A stretch of 64,000 nt of DNA from M3007 sp033764075 (GCA_033764075.1 JANRJH010000045.1:1-64000); one strand, 5' to 3'; positions 29,101-37,123 are shown, numbered from the stretch's first letter. A program made the numbers and translations. The notes: generated by a model from the sequence alone, not told the origin.

Positions 29101-30689
29101 AGTTGCACGTTCGGCGTCGTGCTTTTGAGCATTTTAACGAACAGTACGTTCTGGTTGAGGCTGTCGCCCTGGGACACATCACTCGTGAATTCGCCGATTT
29201 TGTAAGGCTGGCCGTTGTAGGTGTACTCCATGGCCACGCCCACCACCTGGTCGGGCTGTACATTCAGGTTGATGCTGATGAAACCGAGTTGCTCGTCGAA
29301 GGAATATTCGCTGGGGCTGAGCAAGCGCGCCCGAACCTTTTCGAAATCTACGATCTGCTTGAGGCCGTAGCTGTTGTTCAGGCGCTGGATGACGCGGTCG
29401 GTACGCCGGAAGGAGGAGTCAACCGACAGGTCGTCCAAAATACGCGGGTACAACTCGTTGTTGCCGTTGGTGGGCAGGGCCTTGCCGGTAATGTCGAGGT
29501 TCGGCGGCATGGGCAGCTTGAAGTCGTCGCGGCAAGAATCGGGCTCCGCCAGGTCGGCCAAAGCCACCACATCGCGGATGTTTTCGGTGAGGAGCCGGTC
29601 GTTGGTGATCCACACCTCCATACGGGTGATGGTGAAGAGCGTCTGCGGTACCGGCAGGCAGCTCATGGCCGGCTCAAACTGGTTACGGTTCCAGTGGCTG
29701 ACGAAGAAATGGCGAAACTCGTCGTATTCGTCAATGGGTTTTTCAAACACTTGCACCTGAGAGCCGCCCTGGAAGCTCAGCGTCTGCTGTCGGGAGCGTT
29801 GCTGGCTGACGACGAAGGTGGTGCGCAGGTGTCCGAACTTCATCTCGGTTTTGAGACCGAACAGGTTCTGTACGCCCCGGATGAGGTTGGAGCGCAGGGG
29901 CATGGAAACGTTACCGGCTTCGATGTTCTGCAGGATCTCGTCTTCGGAGAAATTTTTAGGGTCGTATTGTATCTTGAGCTGGTTGTCGAAGTCGAACGTT
30001 CCCTGGCTGTTGTAGTTGAAGGCGAGGTTGAGTTTTTCGCCTACCTTTCCTGTGGCATTGATGTTGATGCCCATGTCGAAGTCGAAGTTCGTCACCCGTT
30101 GCTGGCGCAGGGTAAGCACCGGGTTCTGCACTTTTTGGTAGTTCATCCCGAAGGTGAGGTTGATCTGCCCCTGGGGTTTGATCTCCACCGTAGAGCCGCC
30201 GAACAGGCGGTCGATCAGGCTGTTGCCGATCTTGTATTGGGCGATAGGGTCACCCAGGCTGGAGGTGGATTTTCCGGCGGACGTTACGCCCTGCAGCCGG
30301 TCGAAATACTGCTGTTGCTGCTGCTCTTCCCGCCAGTTCAGGTATTCATCGAAGGTCATGTAGGTGGGCATGCGGTAGTACTCTTCACCGATCTTTTCGG
30401 TGACGATGTACATATTCGTTGCCGGATCGTATTCCACCTGTTTATCGATGGCCGAGGGGTCCTTCAGGTCGATCTGGTTGGGGTCACCGCCGTTCAGGAA
30501 GTCGTCGTACCGATCCCGAAGGGGGGGCGTGGTGTCCTGGGCTGCCGGTGCAGGGGCCGTCGGGTTTTCCTCCCGGGGCATAAAAATGGTCACGGCGCGC
30601 CCACCCCAACCACCGGGGCCGGCCAGCGCATACAAGGCAACTGAGCAAATGGTCACAGACGCTGCCAGGAGCAGACTCTTCTTCGTCAT
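23196..30689 (-). CDS. sprA: SprA (Sov), outer-membrane translocon of the type IX secretion system
   Basis: A 2497-residue protein, the giant beta-barrel pore of the T9SS, through which proteins with C-terminal sorting domains cross the outer membrane. It has a signal-like N-terminus (MTKKSLLLAASVTICSVALYA) and repeated SprA landmarks: DEYLNWREEQ, GMNYQKVQNP, LNLAFNYNSQGTFDFDNQLK, GNVSMPLRSNLIRGVQNLFG and long amphipathic strands to the C-terminus (VQVQFSLN). The ATG at 30689 is chosen over a frame opening 64 codons earlier because the signal peptide starts there. An unusual Pro/Gly then Lys/Glu/Asp low-complexity insert occupies about residues 1947-2017. Likely cargo is encoded at 9035, 12731 and 42984. 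Confidence 0.97.
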   Translation of the reverse strand: MTKKSLLLAASVTICSVALYALAGPGGWGGRAVTIFMPREENPTAPAPAAQDTTPPLRDRYDDFLNGGDPNQIDLKDPSAIDKQVEYDPATNMYIVTEKIGEEYYRMPTYMTFDEYLNWREEQQQQQYFDRLQGVTSAGKSTSSLGDPIAQYKIGNSLIDRLFGGSTVEIKPQGQINLTFGMNYQKVQNPVLTLRQQRVTNFDFDMGININATGKVGEKLNLAFNYNSQGTFDFDNQLKIQYDPKNFSEDEILQNIEAGNVSMPLRSNLIRGVQNLFGLKTEMKFGHLRTTFVVSQQRSRQQTLSFQGGSQVQVFEKPIDEYDEFRHFFVSHWNRNQFEPAMSCLPVPQTLFTITRMEVWITNDRLLTENIRDVVALADLAEPDSCRDDFKLPMPPNLDITGKALPTNGNNELYPRILDDLSVDSSFRRTDRVIQRLNNSYGLKQIVDFEKVRARLLSPSEYSFDEQLGFISINLNVQPDQVVGVAMEYTYNGQPYKIGEFTSDVSQGDSLNQNVLFVKMLKSTTPNVQLPIWDLMMKNAYAVGAANVDPKEFRFDIFYEDPGKGQKRFLDEDDVPAQVNGIPLLQLFNLDNLNLQADPGPDGIFDFIPGLTINLRSGRVMFPVLEPFGGHLAKKLSDAGADPAVVERYVYPQLYDSTLFRAREFQQLNRFTLKGQYKSTVSSEISLGAFNLPRGSVRVTAGGRQLVEGVDYTIDYNIGRLRVLNDAILQSGQNVSVSFEDQTLFGFQNRTMLGARFDYEFSKDLVVGATYMRLFERPLTQKVNFGDDPINNRVYGLDVNLSKDAPWLTRLVDKIPLISTKAASSITAQGEVAALQPGHSKAVNLGDDKGGTVYIDDFEGSTANLPLANPANTWFISSVPQGDSVLFPESVLFDTIAQGANRAGLTWYIADPSARDGVDANNPYTRLVQYQDIFPNRQLTPLEQSNLRPLDVTFYPRERGPYNFELPDGYPGISEGLTTLGELNMPDTRWGGFMKGLNTNDFEAANIEFVEFWMLNPYMDKQDGTNISDDGDMYIDLGTISEDILRDSRQFFENAIPTEPGTGASVNTRWGRIPVLPPVVNAFDNDPARRESQDIGLDGLTDEGERNFYLEWINAIMASSLGQNAKDAIMADPSNDNFVYYLDPSYEDTDPGLLARYRYFTNTQGNSPVNNTNNLNPSATNIPDMEDLNRDNTLNEAEAYFRYRIPMRKTINPDGREVLDLTDPALAELITDTVVVRYDPNEEPMIWYRFKLPLDWQRREQLGGIQDFRSIRFIRMFWKGFTDRTTFRFATLELGRNQWRRFTQTLSCEGSLNQIPFDVNAVSIERNATRTPFNYTIPPGITREQSVGAFPDILQNEQALSLSICDLPFCDARAVFKPLNMDLRQFERIKMFVHAESVDSILFPLDSTDLSVFMRLGSDYVNNYYEYEVPLTPSDLARLMGNTNPDSREYKEEVWRPENNFDFPLELLSEVKKQRNAQADPNLGQVFEIVDPNDPRGKNKIKVVGNPNLGYVKGVMVGVRNVDTLEKQKHCVEVWINELRLNGFNERGGYAAQGRVDMKLADFGNISLAGLYTSIGWGAIDQKVIQRQLEEVFQYDLSTNLELGKFFPERTGLRIPFYAQYSNITRNPEYDPYDLDIKLKDKLDAADPADRDSIRRNAQDVTTVRGFNFTNVRKERRGSKKAPMPWDISNFSFSYAFNEMKRRTPFIINDEVDQWKGGFDYRYALGVKPIEPFKKLFPGNKHLKFINEFNFNPIPNTYGFNTVLERVQQQTIWRFAGEDPARNTYYNRRFTWDRNFDLGWDITRNLRFNYNAVSRNLIDEPLQYDENGNQVSDSERRDSIWNNILDFGRPKGFTQNVSLTWTLPFRQFYALDWISSRFSYTTGYIWAAQSLKLQNLDAGQYQQYLNSRHLGNVIQNNNVRQLNGDFNFESLYNKSKYLSKINRGTPASPPRNTTGTQPGGKPGRSDRGAPGSDDLKKEEAPANAGTGKDGTNPKDKDKSKSEKEKEKEKKNGTPSATEQVVFRTLMMVRKGRFSYSENYASIVPGFTPETAFLGMSKGFDAPGWGYALLGEQPDTDWLDNAGRKGWITQRPELNQQVNRNFTQNFDAGLSIEPFREFRIELTLNKQYGRNSTELYKDQSFNLSPDSIDFQHRAQRDFGSYTISYFSMNTLFGTDINELFARFEAYRPTISQRLGTAAGNTNPHENDGPEYAYGYGRIQQEVLLPAFIAAYTEKDPSSVQLDVFKTRPAVNWNLNYNGLSKVGKLKNIFSSISIKHGYKNTLTVNSYNTDIFYDPAVPYQIDELNFNYVARFEIPQVVINESFVPLLGIDLRTKTDLTLRLDFKKARTLAMSFIDYQLAETQSTGYTFGMGYRWKNVNIAFLTGEKGGKKSTKSKKKDPMSNIFGSGGGGNQARDLVLKFDFDLRDDITINHRLDQLDVAVPTRGQRTIAVNPSLDYSLNRRLKLRLFADYRRTVPKTSQSFPITTLNSGVQVQFSLN

Positions 30690-30853
30690 CTTCGGAAAAG
30701 CAGGTAATGTTGGTCGGTTTGGATTGAAATGAACGGTTGAATGACGCCGGTGGTCCCGGACCGGTTGCCTGAAAGGCCCCTTTTTGAAAGAAAACACCCT
30801 GATGTATACATTTTCCCGCCTCGAGGCGTTTTGTATGAAAAAACACCTTGACC

Positions 30854-31849
30854 ATGGAGAAACGCCTGATCGTGATGTCATTCGCCCTGATGTGCAGTTT
30901 GCCGTCCTACACCCAGGTAATGGGCAACTACGCCGAACAGCAGCAGACGTACCAGAATGTGCAGTTCAACGCCCAATTCCGGGCCGTACCCAAATCGGCC
31001 GAACTGGTCGACAACAACGTCATCCAACTGGGCATCAACGCCCTGCTCAACAAGGAAGCCGACAACTACACCGCTATATTCAGCTGTATGCAATCGGGCA
31101 AAACCGCCGAGGAAACCGATAACCTGCTCAGCGCGCGCATCAACGGCCTCCTGGCCGACTTGCAGATGCTGGGCATCCCGCGCTCCGATATCTACGTCGA
31201 TATGGTCAATTTTCTGCCCCGCTACGAGTACGATGTCAACAAAAAACTGTTTTCCAAAAAAACGTACACAGAGATCCCCAAAGGCTTCGAACTGCAGAAA
31301 AACATCCATGTGCGCTACGCTGATCCCGCATTGCTCGACCGGATCGTGACCGCAGCCGCCAAACAGGAGATTTACGACATCGTAAAGGTCGATTACTTCG
31401 TCCGGGACCCCCAGAGTGTGTATGCGCAGTTGCGCGCTGCCACGTTCGCTTACCTGAACGACGTGGAAAAAGCCTATAAAAACATCGGCATCGAGTTCGA
31501 TTCCGCCTACATGATCACCGCCGAAAACGCCTGGGTGGCCTACCCGATCAACCGCTACGAAAGCTATCGGGCTTTCAGTACGCAGAGCCTTGACCTGGAA
31601 AAAACGGACAAAGGCGTGGTGGTCAACAGCGCCGACAAGCCGGTAGCCCGCTTCTACAACGCTGTGCCCGCCAACGACTACGACGTCGTGATCAACCCCG
31701 AGATCCTGGAGCCTGCCGTTCAGTTCTCCTACAACCTCATCGTGCGTTATACCCTGCCCGAGCGGAAAGTGGAGCGGCCGGCCAAACCGGTAAAAGAATT
31801 GTTCCTCATCGCTCCGAACGGTGAGCTGAAACCGATCAAGCTGGACTAA
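30854..31849 (+). CDS. SIMPL-domain (DUF541-like) exported protein
   Basis: A 331-residue protein with an N-terminal signal (MEKRLIVMSFALMCSLPSYT). The following region has the SIMPL/DUF541 pattern: a strand with 'INALLNKEADNYTAIFSCMQ', a helix with 'RINGLLADLQMLGIPRSDIY', and then 'VNFLPRYEY'. Proteins of this type are periplasmic or surface oligomers of poorly known function. The C-terminal 90 residues contain a beta segment with FSYNLIVRYTLPE. The ATG at 30854 is preferred over a TTG six bases upstream. It is divergent from sprA with a 164-base gap containing a CGCCTCGAGGCG palindrome at 30817-30828. Confidence 0.75.
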   Translation: MEKRLIVMSFALMCSLPSYTQVMGNYAEQQQTYQNVQFNAQFRAVPKSAELVDNNVIQLGINALLNKEADNYTAIFSCMQSGKTAEETDNLLSARINGLLADLQMLGIPRSDIYVDMVNFLPRYEYDVNKKLFSKKTYTEIPKGFELQKNIHVRYADPALLDRIVTAAAKQEIYDIVKVDYFVRDPQSVYAQLRAATFAYLNDVEKAYKNIGIEFDSAYMITAENAWVAYPINRYESYRAFSTQSLDLEKTDKGVVVNSADKPVARFYNAVPANDYDVVINPEILEPAVQFSYNLIVRYTLPERKVERPAKPVKELFLIAPNGELKPIKLD

Positions 31850-31872
31850 AACATCCTGCCAACCAGAAACGC

Positions 31873-34872
31873 CTACCCCTCATCCGCGTTGCTGTCGCAG
31901 TGGTAATACTTTTTCTCGCGGCCCGGTTTTGGGGCGCCGCCGCCGATTTTTTTCCCCGCCAGCATTTTTTGTACCAGCCGGGCGCGCTCCGCCTGCACTT
32001 GTGCGCGGAGTTCGGCGTCGCGCATCAGGTCGAAGTACAGCACTCCGTCTACCCAGGTTTTTTCGGCACGTGTGTACACGGATAACGGGTGGCCGGTCCA
32101 GAGTACGACGTCGGCATCCTTGCCCGCGCGTATGCTGCCCACGCGGTCGTCGACGTGCAGCAACCTGGCGGGGTTGAGGGTCACCATTTTCCAGGCATCC
32201 TCTTCCGTTGTACCGCCATATGCTACGGCTTTGGCGGCCTCCTGGTTGAGGCGCCGGGCCATCTCGGCGTCGTCGGAGTTGATGGCCACGGTTACACCGC
32301 GGTCGTGCATCATCTTGGCGTTGTAGGGGATGGCTTCCTGTACCTCCATTTTGTAATTCCACCAGTCGCTGAAGGTGCTGCCGCCCGCGCCATGAGCGGC
32401 CATTTTATCGGCCACTTTGTAACCCTCGAGGATATGGGTGAAGGTGTTCACCGTGAATCCGAATTGTTCGGCTACGCGCATGAGCATAACAATCTCACTC
32501 TGCACATAGGAGTGGCAGGTGATGAAGCGTTTTTTCTCGAGGATCTCCAGCAGGGCGTCCATTTCCAGGTCCTGACGGTAGGGTTTGCCCGATTTTTTTG
32601 CGGAGGCATACTCGCGGGCACGGGTGAAATAGTCGATGAACACCTGCTCGACGCCCATGCGCGTTTGTGGGTAGCGCGTGCGGTTGTTGTCGCCCCAGTT
32701 GCTCTGTTTCACGTTTTCCCCCAGGGCGAACTTGATCTGCCCGGGCCAGCGATCGAATTTGAGCGCTTCCGGTGCCGCGCCCCAGCGCAGTTTGATGAGC
32801 TGGGTCTGACCGCCGATGGGGTTGGCCGAGCCGTGCAGCAGGTGGCTGGCGGTGACGCCTCCGGCGAGTTGCCGGTAGATGTCGATGTCTTCGGAATCCA
32901 GCGCATCGCCGATGCGCACCTCTGCGGAGGACTCCTGGGTACCTTCGTTCACGTTGCGCGCCACAGCAATGTGAGAGTGCTCGTCGATGATGCCGGCCGT
33001 GAGGTGTTTGCCCGTGCCGTCAACCTCGGTGGCGCCGGAAGGCGCCGGGAGGCCCTTGCCCACCTGGCTGATCTTGCCGTCGCGGATGAGCACGTCGGTA
33101 TTCGGCAGGATGCCGTCTTTTTCGTTTGTCCAGACCGTGGCGTTTCGGATGAGTACGGTTTGGGGTGTTGGCTTTTCCGTCCAGCCAAAGGCCGTGAACG
33201 GGTAAACGGGCGAAGCGGAGACGGGCTGGTCCGGCGATTTGGGCGGAACGGGTTGGTCCGCCGGGCCGCCGGTTGTCGCTGTCCGTGTGGCGCTCCACGT
33301 CGTCCAGGCGCCGTCGGGCAACGCTGCCTGACCGGTCCAGGTGCTGTCGCTGACCTCGCCGCGCAGGGACACAACCGTTTTGGTGGTGGTATCCGGCGCG
33401 AAGGTGAGCAGGAGCAGGCCGTTTTGGTATTGCAGGTCGGCCTTGACCTTGCTGCTGTCGGCGCGCAGCAGGGTGGCTTCCGGGGCCTCGGGCTTGCCCT
33501 CCACCGTCAGGGGGTAACGTTCGGCGCCTACGCGCAGGAGGTATTGGCCGCGCAGGTCGACGCCGTCCGTGGGCTCGGGTTCTGCGTCGTAGGCTTTGCC
33601 GAGCACCCAGGTTTGGCGTATGTGTGTTTTTTCATCAAAAATATTGCCGGAGGCGACGATAAAATTGGCCGCCCGTCCGGGCTCAAGGCTTCCCGCGAGG
33701 TTTTCGGCCCCGATCAGTCGCGCGGGTTCGGCGGTGAGCGCCCGCAGGGCCTGCCCCTCGGAGAGGCCCTGTGCAATGGCTTTTCGAAGGTTGGGGAAAA
33801 ACTGTTTGGGATCTTTGAGTCCGTGGGCGGTGATTGCGAAAGGAATGCCGGCCTTTTCCAGGCGCCCGGGGTTTGCGGGCGCCTGCTCCCAGTGCATGAG
33901 TTCGCGGAGGGCAACCTGTCGGGCGGCGTACGGGTCTCTCAGGTCGTAGGCCTCCGGGAAGTTGACGGGCACGATCAGCGGGAAACCGGTCGCTTTGACG
34001 GCGTCGAGGCGTTGGTACTCGTCGCCCTGGGTTTTCACGATGTAGCGCAGATCAAACTCCCGCGCGATCTGGTGTATGCGCAGGATGTCCAGTTTGTCTT
34101 CCGCTTCAAACAACTGGGGCAGGGCTTGCACGTTGTTCCAGGCTTCGAGGGAGAGGTTGCGCTCTTCGAATCGGCCGGTGGCGGCATACCACTGGCCGTC
34201 GAGGCAGGTCTGGCGGATCAGAGCGATGCAGCCCATAAGCGAGGAGGGGTAACTTTGGGTGCTCACGCCTTTCCGGAAGGAGAGCACGTGTGCCGCATCG
34301 GGGGCCAACAGGGTTTCAGCCTCCCGCTTGTCGGACAAAGCGACCAGCGCCGCCGTGCCGCGGGAAATGCCGTCGGCCTGGTGGGTGAGCACGGTGGTAA
34401 AGCCCAGTGTGCGCAGGCTTTTGGCGGATTTGGGGTTGTTCACAAATGCTTCGGCGGCCCTGTATTCCGGCTTCAGCGCTTCATTCCAGGCGAAAGCGCC
34501 TTTTTTGTTGCTCATCATCTGCGGCTGCTGCCGGCCGGCAGGGCCGGCGGGCCGGGGCTCCGGCAACCCGTAACCGGCGGCGTACAGGTCAATAAAACCG
34601 GGGTAAATGGTTTTTCCGGCGCAGTCCGTCACCACCGCGTCGGCCGGAACGGAAATACCGATGCCGCAAGCCTCCACTTTGCCGTTCCGAATGAGCAGGG
34701 TTGCGTCGTCCAGCTTCAGGTTCCAGGACTTGTAAATGGTGGCGTGGGTGAAGGCGAAAGCGCCCGAACGCTGGTCGGAAGGAGCAGGCTGTGGGTAGGT
34801 TCCCTGGGAAAAGGCGGAGAAAGACGCGAAAGCGGACAAGGCGACGAGTGCGCCGCGGTGCAGAAGTTTCAT
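31873..34872 (-). CDS. Fused double amidohydrolase, exported (imidazolonepropionase/PepD-like)
   Basis: A 999-residue exported protein with two amidohydrolase-like halves. The C-terminal half has a normal metal site: IIDEHSHIAVARN supplies the HxH pair, RFITCHSYVQ and NTFTHILEGY supply later histidines, AINSDDAEM the final Asp, and TLNPARLLHVDDRVGSI the composite-domain return. The N-terminal half keeps the composite-domain strand PGFIDLYAAGYG, but the two histidines of the usual HxH are absent, so it looks catalytically dead. The signal peptide is MKLLHRGALVALSAFASFSAFSQ. The start at 34872 is set by that signal; an upstream frame adds 16 unlikely residues. The substrate is unknown. Confidence 0.88.
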   Translation of the reverse strand: MKLLHRGALVALSAFASFSAFSQGTYPQPAPSDQRSGAFAFTHATIYKSWNLKLDDATLLIRNGKVEACGIGISVPADAVVTDCAGKTIYPGFIDLYAAGYGLPEPRPAGPAGRQQPQMMSNKKGAFAWNEALKPEYRAAEAFVNNPKSAKSLRTLGFTTVLTHQADGISRGTAALVALSDKREAETLLAPDAAHVLSFRKGVSTQSYPSSLMGCIALIRQTCLDGQWYAATGRFEERNLSLEAWNNVQALPQLFEAEDKLDILRIHQIAREFDLRYIVKTQGDEYQRLDAVKATGFPLIVPVNFPEAYDLRDPYAARQVALRELMHWEQAPANPGRLEKAGIPFAITAHGLKDPKQFFPNLRKAIAQGLSEGQALRALTAEPARLIGAENLAGSLEPGRAANFIVASGNIFDEKTHIRQTWVLGKAYDAEPEPTDGVDLRGQYLLRVGAERYPLTVEGKPEAPEATLLRADSSKVKADLQYQNGLLLLTFAPDTTTKTVVSLRGEVSDSTWTGQAALPDGAWTTWSATRTATTGGPADQPVPPKSPDQPVSASPVYPFTAFGWTEKPTPQTVLIRNATVWTNEKDGILPNTDVLIRDGKISQVGKGLPAPSGATEVDGTGKHLTAGIIDEHSHIAVARNVNEGTQESSAEVRIGDALDSEDIDIYRQLAGGVTASHLLHGSANPIGGQTQLIKLRWGAAPEALKFDRWPGQIKFALGENVKQSNWGDNNRTRYPQTRMGVEQVFIDYFTRAREYASAKKSGKPYRQDLEMDALLEILEKKRFITCHSYVQSEIVMLMRVAEQFGFTVNTFTHILEGYKVADKMAAHGAGGSTFSDWWNYKMEVQEAIPYNAKMMHDRGVTVAINSDDAEMARRLNQEAAKAVAYGGTTEEDAWKMVTLNPARLLHVDDRVGSIRAGKDADVVLWTGHPLSVYTRAEKTWVDGVLYFDLMRDAELRAQVQAERARLVQKMLAGKKIGGGAPKPGREKKYYHCDSNADEG

Positions 34873-34960
34873 ACAAAAACAGGTTCGGTTACCGGCGGTG
34901 AAAGTATACAGTACAGTCAAAATATTCTATTGCCGTGTTCGTTAAAAAAGGAAAAATCCA

Positions 34961-35400
34961 ATTTTAAAGACAATTCTCCCCCTTTTATTGCTTCTCCTGG
35001 GCAACTGGTTGTACGCCCAAACCGATCGCCCGGGCAGTGCCGACCATCCGCTGGTATCGCGTTATGCCGGCGCCGTCATCGTCGATTATCAGACACGCGA
35101 ATATGATCGGTATGAACTTGCGCTGGGCGCCAAAACGGAGGAGAAAAAAGCGGCCGATCCAGGCAAAGCGCTGGAAGGGAAGGTCACCCGAATAGTCTAC
35201 AAAAACCCGAAAGACGCCGGCGTTTTTGCCGTGATCAAAAGTTAGCAAAAGGCCCTGCTCGCCGCCGGCTACACGGAGATGTATCGCTGCAGCAAGGCCG
35301 ATTGTCGCCCAAAGGGCTTGTTTTTCTCGCGCCTGTGGCGCCAAACACGACAGAAGCAGGGCGGGCCATGAACCGGCGGGTGGAGTTGGTGCCGCAATAA
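34961..35400 (+). pseudogene. Decayed OmpA-family envelope protein (DUF4892-like N-terminus, truncated OmpA tail)
   Basis: From 34961 the frame reads a signal peptide (LKTILPLLLLLLLGNWLYAQ) but begins with ATT rather than ATG. It continues DRPGSADHPLVSRYAGAVIV and then a charged segment, and hits TAG at 35243 in the context VIKS*QKALLAAGYTEMYRC, where a tyrosine codon is expected. The frame stays open to 35371. In another frame from about 35311 the sequence reads APVAPNTTEAGRAMNRRVEL followed by VPQ and stop (35398-35400), which is an OmpA C-terminus. So a start-codon loss, an amber mutation and an internal deletion/frameshift removing most of the OmpA domain are visible. Confidence 0.8.
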
Positions 35401-35425
35401 AGCGCGGAAAACGCCGCATTAAACA

Positions 35426-35461
35426 GAGGCTGTCTCAAACCGGGGAGGTTGAGACAGCCTC
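35426..35461. terminator. Strong hairpin downstream of the DUF937 gene
   Basis: Perfect 13-bp arms GAGGCTGTCTCAA (35426-35438) and TTGAGACAGCCTC (35449-35461) with a 10-base loop. On the minus strand it begins nine bases after the DUF937 stop and is followed by TGTTTAATG, consistent with an intrinsic terminator. The arm sequence resembles ends seen on some insertion elements, but no transposase or second copy is present. Confidence 0.6.
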
Positions 35462-35469
35462 ACTTGCGC

Positions 35470-36075
35470 CTAGCGTCCGCCAAAAATGTTGCCCAGCAGG
35501 TCGCCCAGGCCGCCTTGCTGCTGGCTCTGACGGCCGCCGCCGAGCAGTGTGCCGGCGAGGTTGCCGAGCATGCCGGTCATCTGCGGGTTTTGCGACAGGC
35601 CGCCGACGGCGTCCATGAGCAGGTCCGCCATGCCGTTCTGGTCCACGTTGCCCTGTGCGCGGGTGCGGGTGAGCACGCCCAATACGATGGGCGCCAGCGC
35701 CGGCATCAGCTTCATCACCTGACCCATGCTCAGACCGGTGGATTGGCTGATCTGGTTGGCCGTTGACTCGTGCTGGTCGCCCAGGATTTGACCGATCAGG
35801 CCCATGCCGGCCTGACCGCCCTGGCCGCTGAGTGCGCCGCCCATCATCTCCATTACATCGTCCAGAATACTGCCGTCACCGTCGCGATCCAGCATCTGCA
35901 GCAAGGAGCCCATGCCGTTTTCCGAACCGGCCTGGTTGGCCATACCGCCCAGCAGGGAGGCAAAAATGCCGTTGGCAGCCTGGGCGGTCTGTTCTTTGTC
36001 CGCGCCGATTTGTTCGCTGATGTGGCCCAGCACGCTTTCGTTGAGCTGGCCCTGAAGTACATCCATTAGATTCAT
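35470..36075 (-). CDS. DUF937 family protein
   Basis: A 201-residue protein of the DUF937 family, which is widespread and uncharacterised. It is very rich in Gly, Met and Gln, with short helical repeats: an N-terminal segment GHISEQIGADKEQTAQAANG, DRDGDGSILDDVMEMMGG (an EF-hand-like acidic stretch), and a Gly-rich end (GLGDLLGNIFGGR). No signal peptide is seen, so it is probably cytoplasmic. ATG 36075 (MNLMDVLQG) is chosen; a TTG six bases upstream is less likely. It is a single gene ending at a strong hairpin. Confidence 0.85.
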   Translation of the reverse strand: MNLMDVLQGQLNESVLGHISEQIGADKEQTAQAANGIFASLLGGMANQAGSENGMGSLLQMLDRDGDGSILDDVMEMMGGALSGQGGQAGMGLIGQILGDQHESTANQISQSTGLSMGQVMKLMPALAPIVLGVLTRTRAQGNVDQNGMADLLMDAVGGLSQNPQMTGMLGNLAGTLLGGGRQSQQQGGLGDLLGNIFGGR

Positions 36076-36209
36076 AATCAATTGAAAATTTGGTTGTTAA
36101 AAGCAATTTTTTGTGTTTAGGAAAAACTTTTTACCTGAACAAAGATCGTAAATTTTTCGCTCTGCCAAATTCGCGACCTTGATTTTTTACCATTACTTCA
36201 TAAAGAACT

Positions 36210-36217
36210 TACTTTTG
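36210..36217 (+). promoter_or_regulatory. -7 promoter box TACTTTTG upstream of the HD-domain gene
   Basis: Exact TAnnTTTG match about 105 bases before the ATG at 36322, within the 246-base gap after the DUF937 gene. The remaining gap (36218-36321) is AT-rich with an A9 run near 36221 and shows no other feature I can name. Confidence 0.4.
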
Positions 36218-36321
36218 CAGAAAAAAAAACGTTTTATCCGGCGAAACTAAAAAACAAATGAGCGTCTAATAAAACCGTCATCCATGATGGGTGCTTTCAC
36301 CTGCATCCCGAACGTCGTTAC

Positions 36322-36924
36322 ATGAATTATCGCGCTGCCAAACAATACATCGTAAACCGCTTGAGCAAGGAATTGTCCGGGCAGTTGCACTACCACGGGC
36401 TGCATCACACCCTCGATGTATTGCGTATGGCGACCGTGTTGTGCGAAAGCGAAGGGATTTTCGGAAAGGACGTCCTTCTGATAAAAACAGCTGCGCTGTT
36501 CCACGATGCCGGTTTTGTCACGAATGTCCACGCCGGTCACGAGGCCGAAGGCTGCCGGATCGTGCAGTCTGTGCTCCCCGATTTTGGATACACGCAGGCG
36601 GACATTGACCAGATCAAAGGCATGATCATGGCCACCAAGATACCCCAGACGCCCAACAACCTCCTCGAAGAGATCATTTGTGATGCCGATCTGGATTACC
36701 TGGGCCGCGCCGATTATTACACCATCTCCAATTCGCTCTTTGAAGAATTAAAGGCATACAATATCCTGCATGATGAGCGCGCCTGGAGCCAGCTCCAGAT
36801 TACCTTTCTGGACAACCATCACTTCCATACCCGCACCAACGTGGCGCATCGGGAACCCGTCAAGAAAATGTTTCTGAAAAAGCTGCGGGAAAAGGCTTTG
36901 GTCGACCACCCGGAAGATCATTAA
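36322..36924 (+). CDS. HD-domain phosphohydrolase
   Basis: A 200-residue metal-dependent phosphohydrolase. The HD fold is shown by YHGLHHTLDVLRMA (H28/H29), the H61-D62 doublet in ALFHDAGF, a downstream HEAEG histidine and the distal Asp in IICDADLDYLGR. This layout is that of single-domain HD proteins which hydrolyse nucleotides or related phosphoesters; no GGDEF, PAS or RelA part is attached. The substrate is unknown. It is followed by a convergent small membrane protein gene, with eight bases between the stops. Confidence 0.88.
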   Translation: MNYRAAKQYIVNRLSKELSGQLHYHGLHHTLDVLRMATVLCESEGIFGKDVLLIKTAALFHDAGFVTNVHAGHEAEGCRIVQSVLPDFGYTQADIDQIKGMIMATKIPQTPNNLLEEIICDADLDYLGRADYYTISNSLFEELKAYNILHDERAWSQLQITFLDNHHFHTRTNVAHREPVKKMFLKKLREKALVDHPEDH

Positions 36925-36931
36925 GCCCCCC

Positions 36932-37117
36932 TCACTCTTTCACCTCTTCATACTCCACGTACTCGCCATCCTCTTCGACAGGGCGACGGACCCGAACGGT
37001 GGTTTCAGGCCTTTCCCGGGGCGGGGATGCCGGCGATGGGGGCAGCGAAAACATCCGGCGCAAGCGGCTGTACGCCCACCACACCGCCAGGCCGGTTATG
37101 ATCCATTTCAATAACAT
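36932..37117 (-). CDS. Small membrane protein, DUF4834-like
   Basis: A 61-residue protein with one N-terminal transmembrane helix (LLKWIITGLAVWWAYSRL), a Pro/Arg-rich linker and an acidic C-terminus ending GEYVEYEEVKE. The helix plus the 'GEYVDYEEI'-type tail is typical of DUF4834 proteins in Bacteroidota, which often precede or follow transporter genes. It starts seven bases after the EamA transporter gene on the same strand, so the two are probably cotranscribed. Function is unknown. Confidence 0.7.
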   Translation of the reverse strand: MLLKWIITGLAVWWAYSRLRRMFSLPPSPASPPRERPETTVRVRRPVEEDGEYVEYEEVKE

Positions 37118-37123
37118 ATTTTT

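Noticed and set aside
26625..30644. 1339-codon open frame opposite sprA
   Set aside because: It lies wholly within sprA on the other strand, has no recognisable motif and follows from third-position GC bias.
32089..35106. Long plus-strand frame across the amidohydrolase gene
   Set aside because: Antisense shadow of an enzyme with clear metal motifs. Its right end overlaps the pseudogene but reads a different frame.
35426..35461. Insertion-sequence terminus or MITE
   Set aside because: The 13-bp inverted arms resemble some IS ends, but there is no target duplication, no transposase and no second copy in the window. A terminator is the simpler reading.
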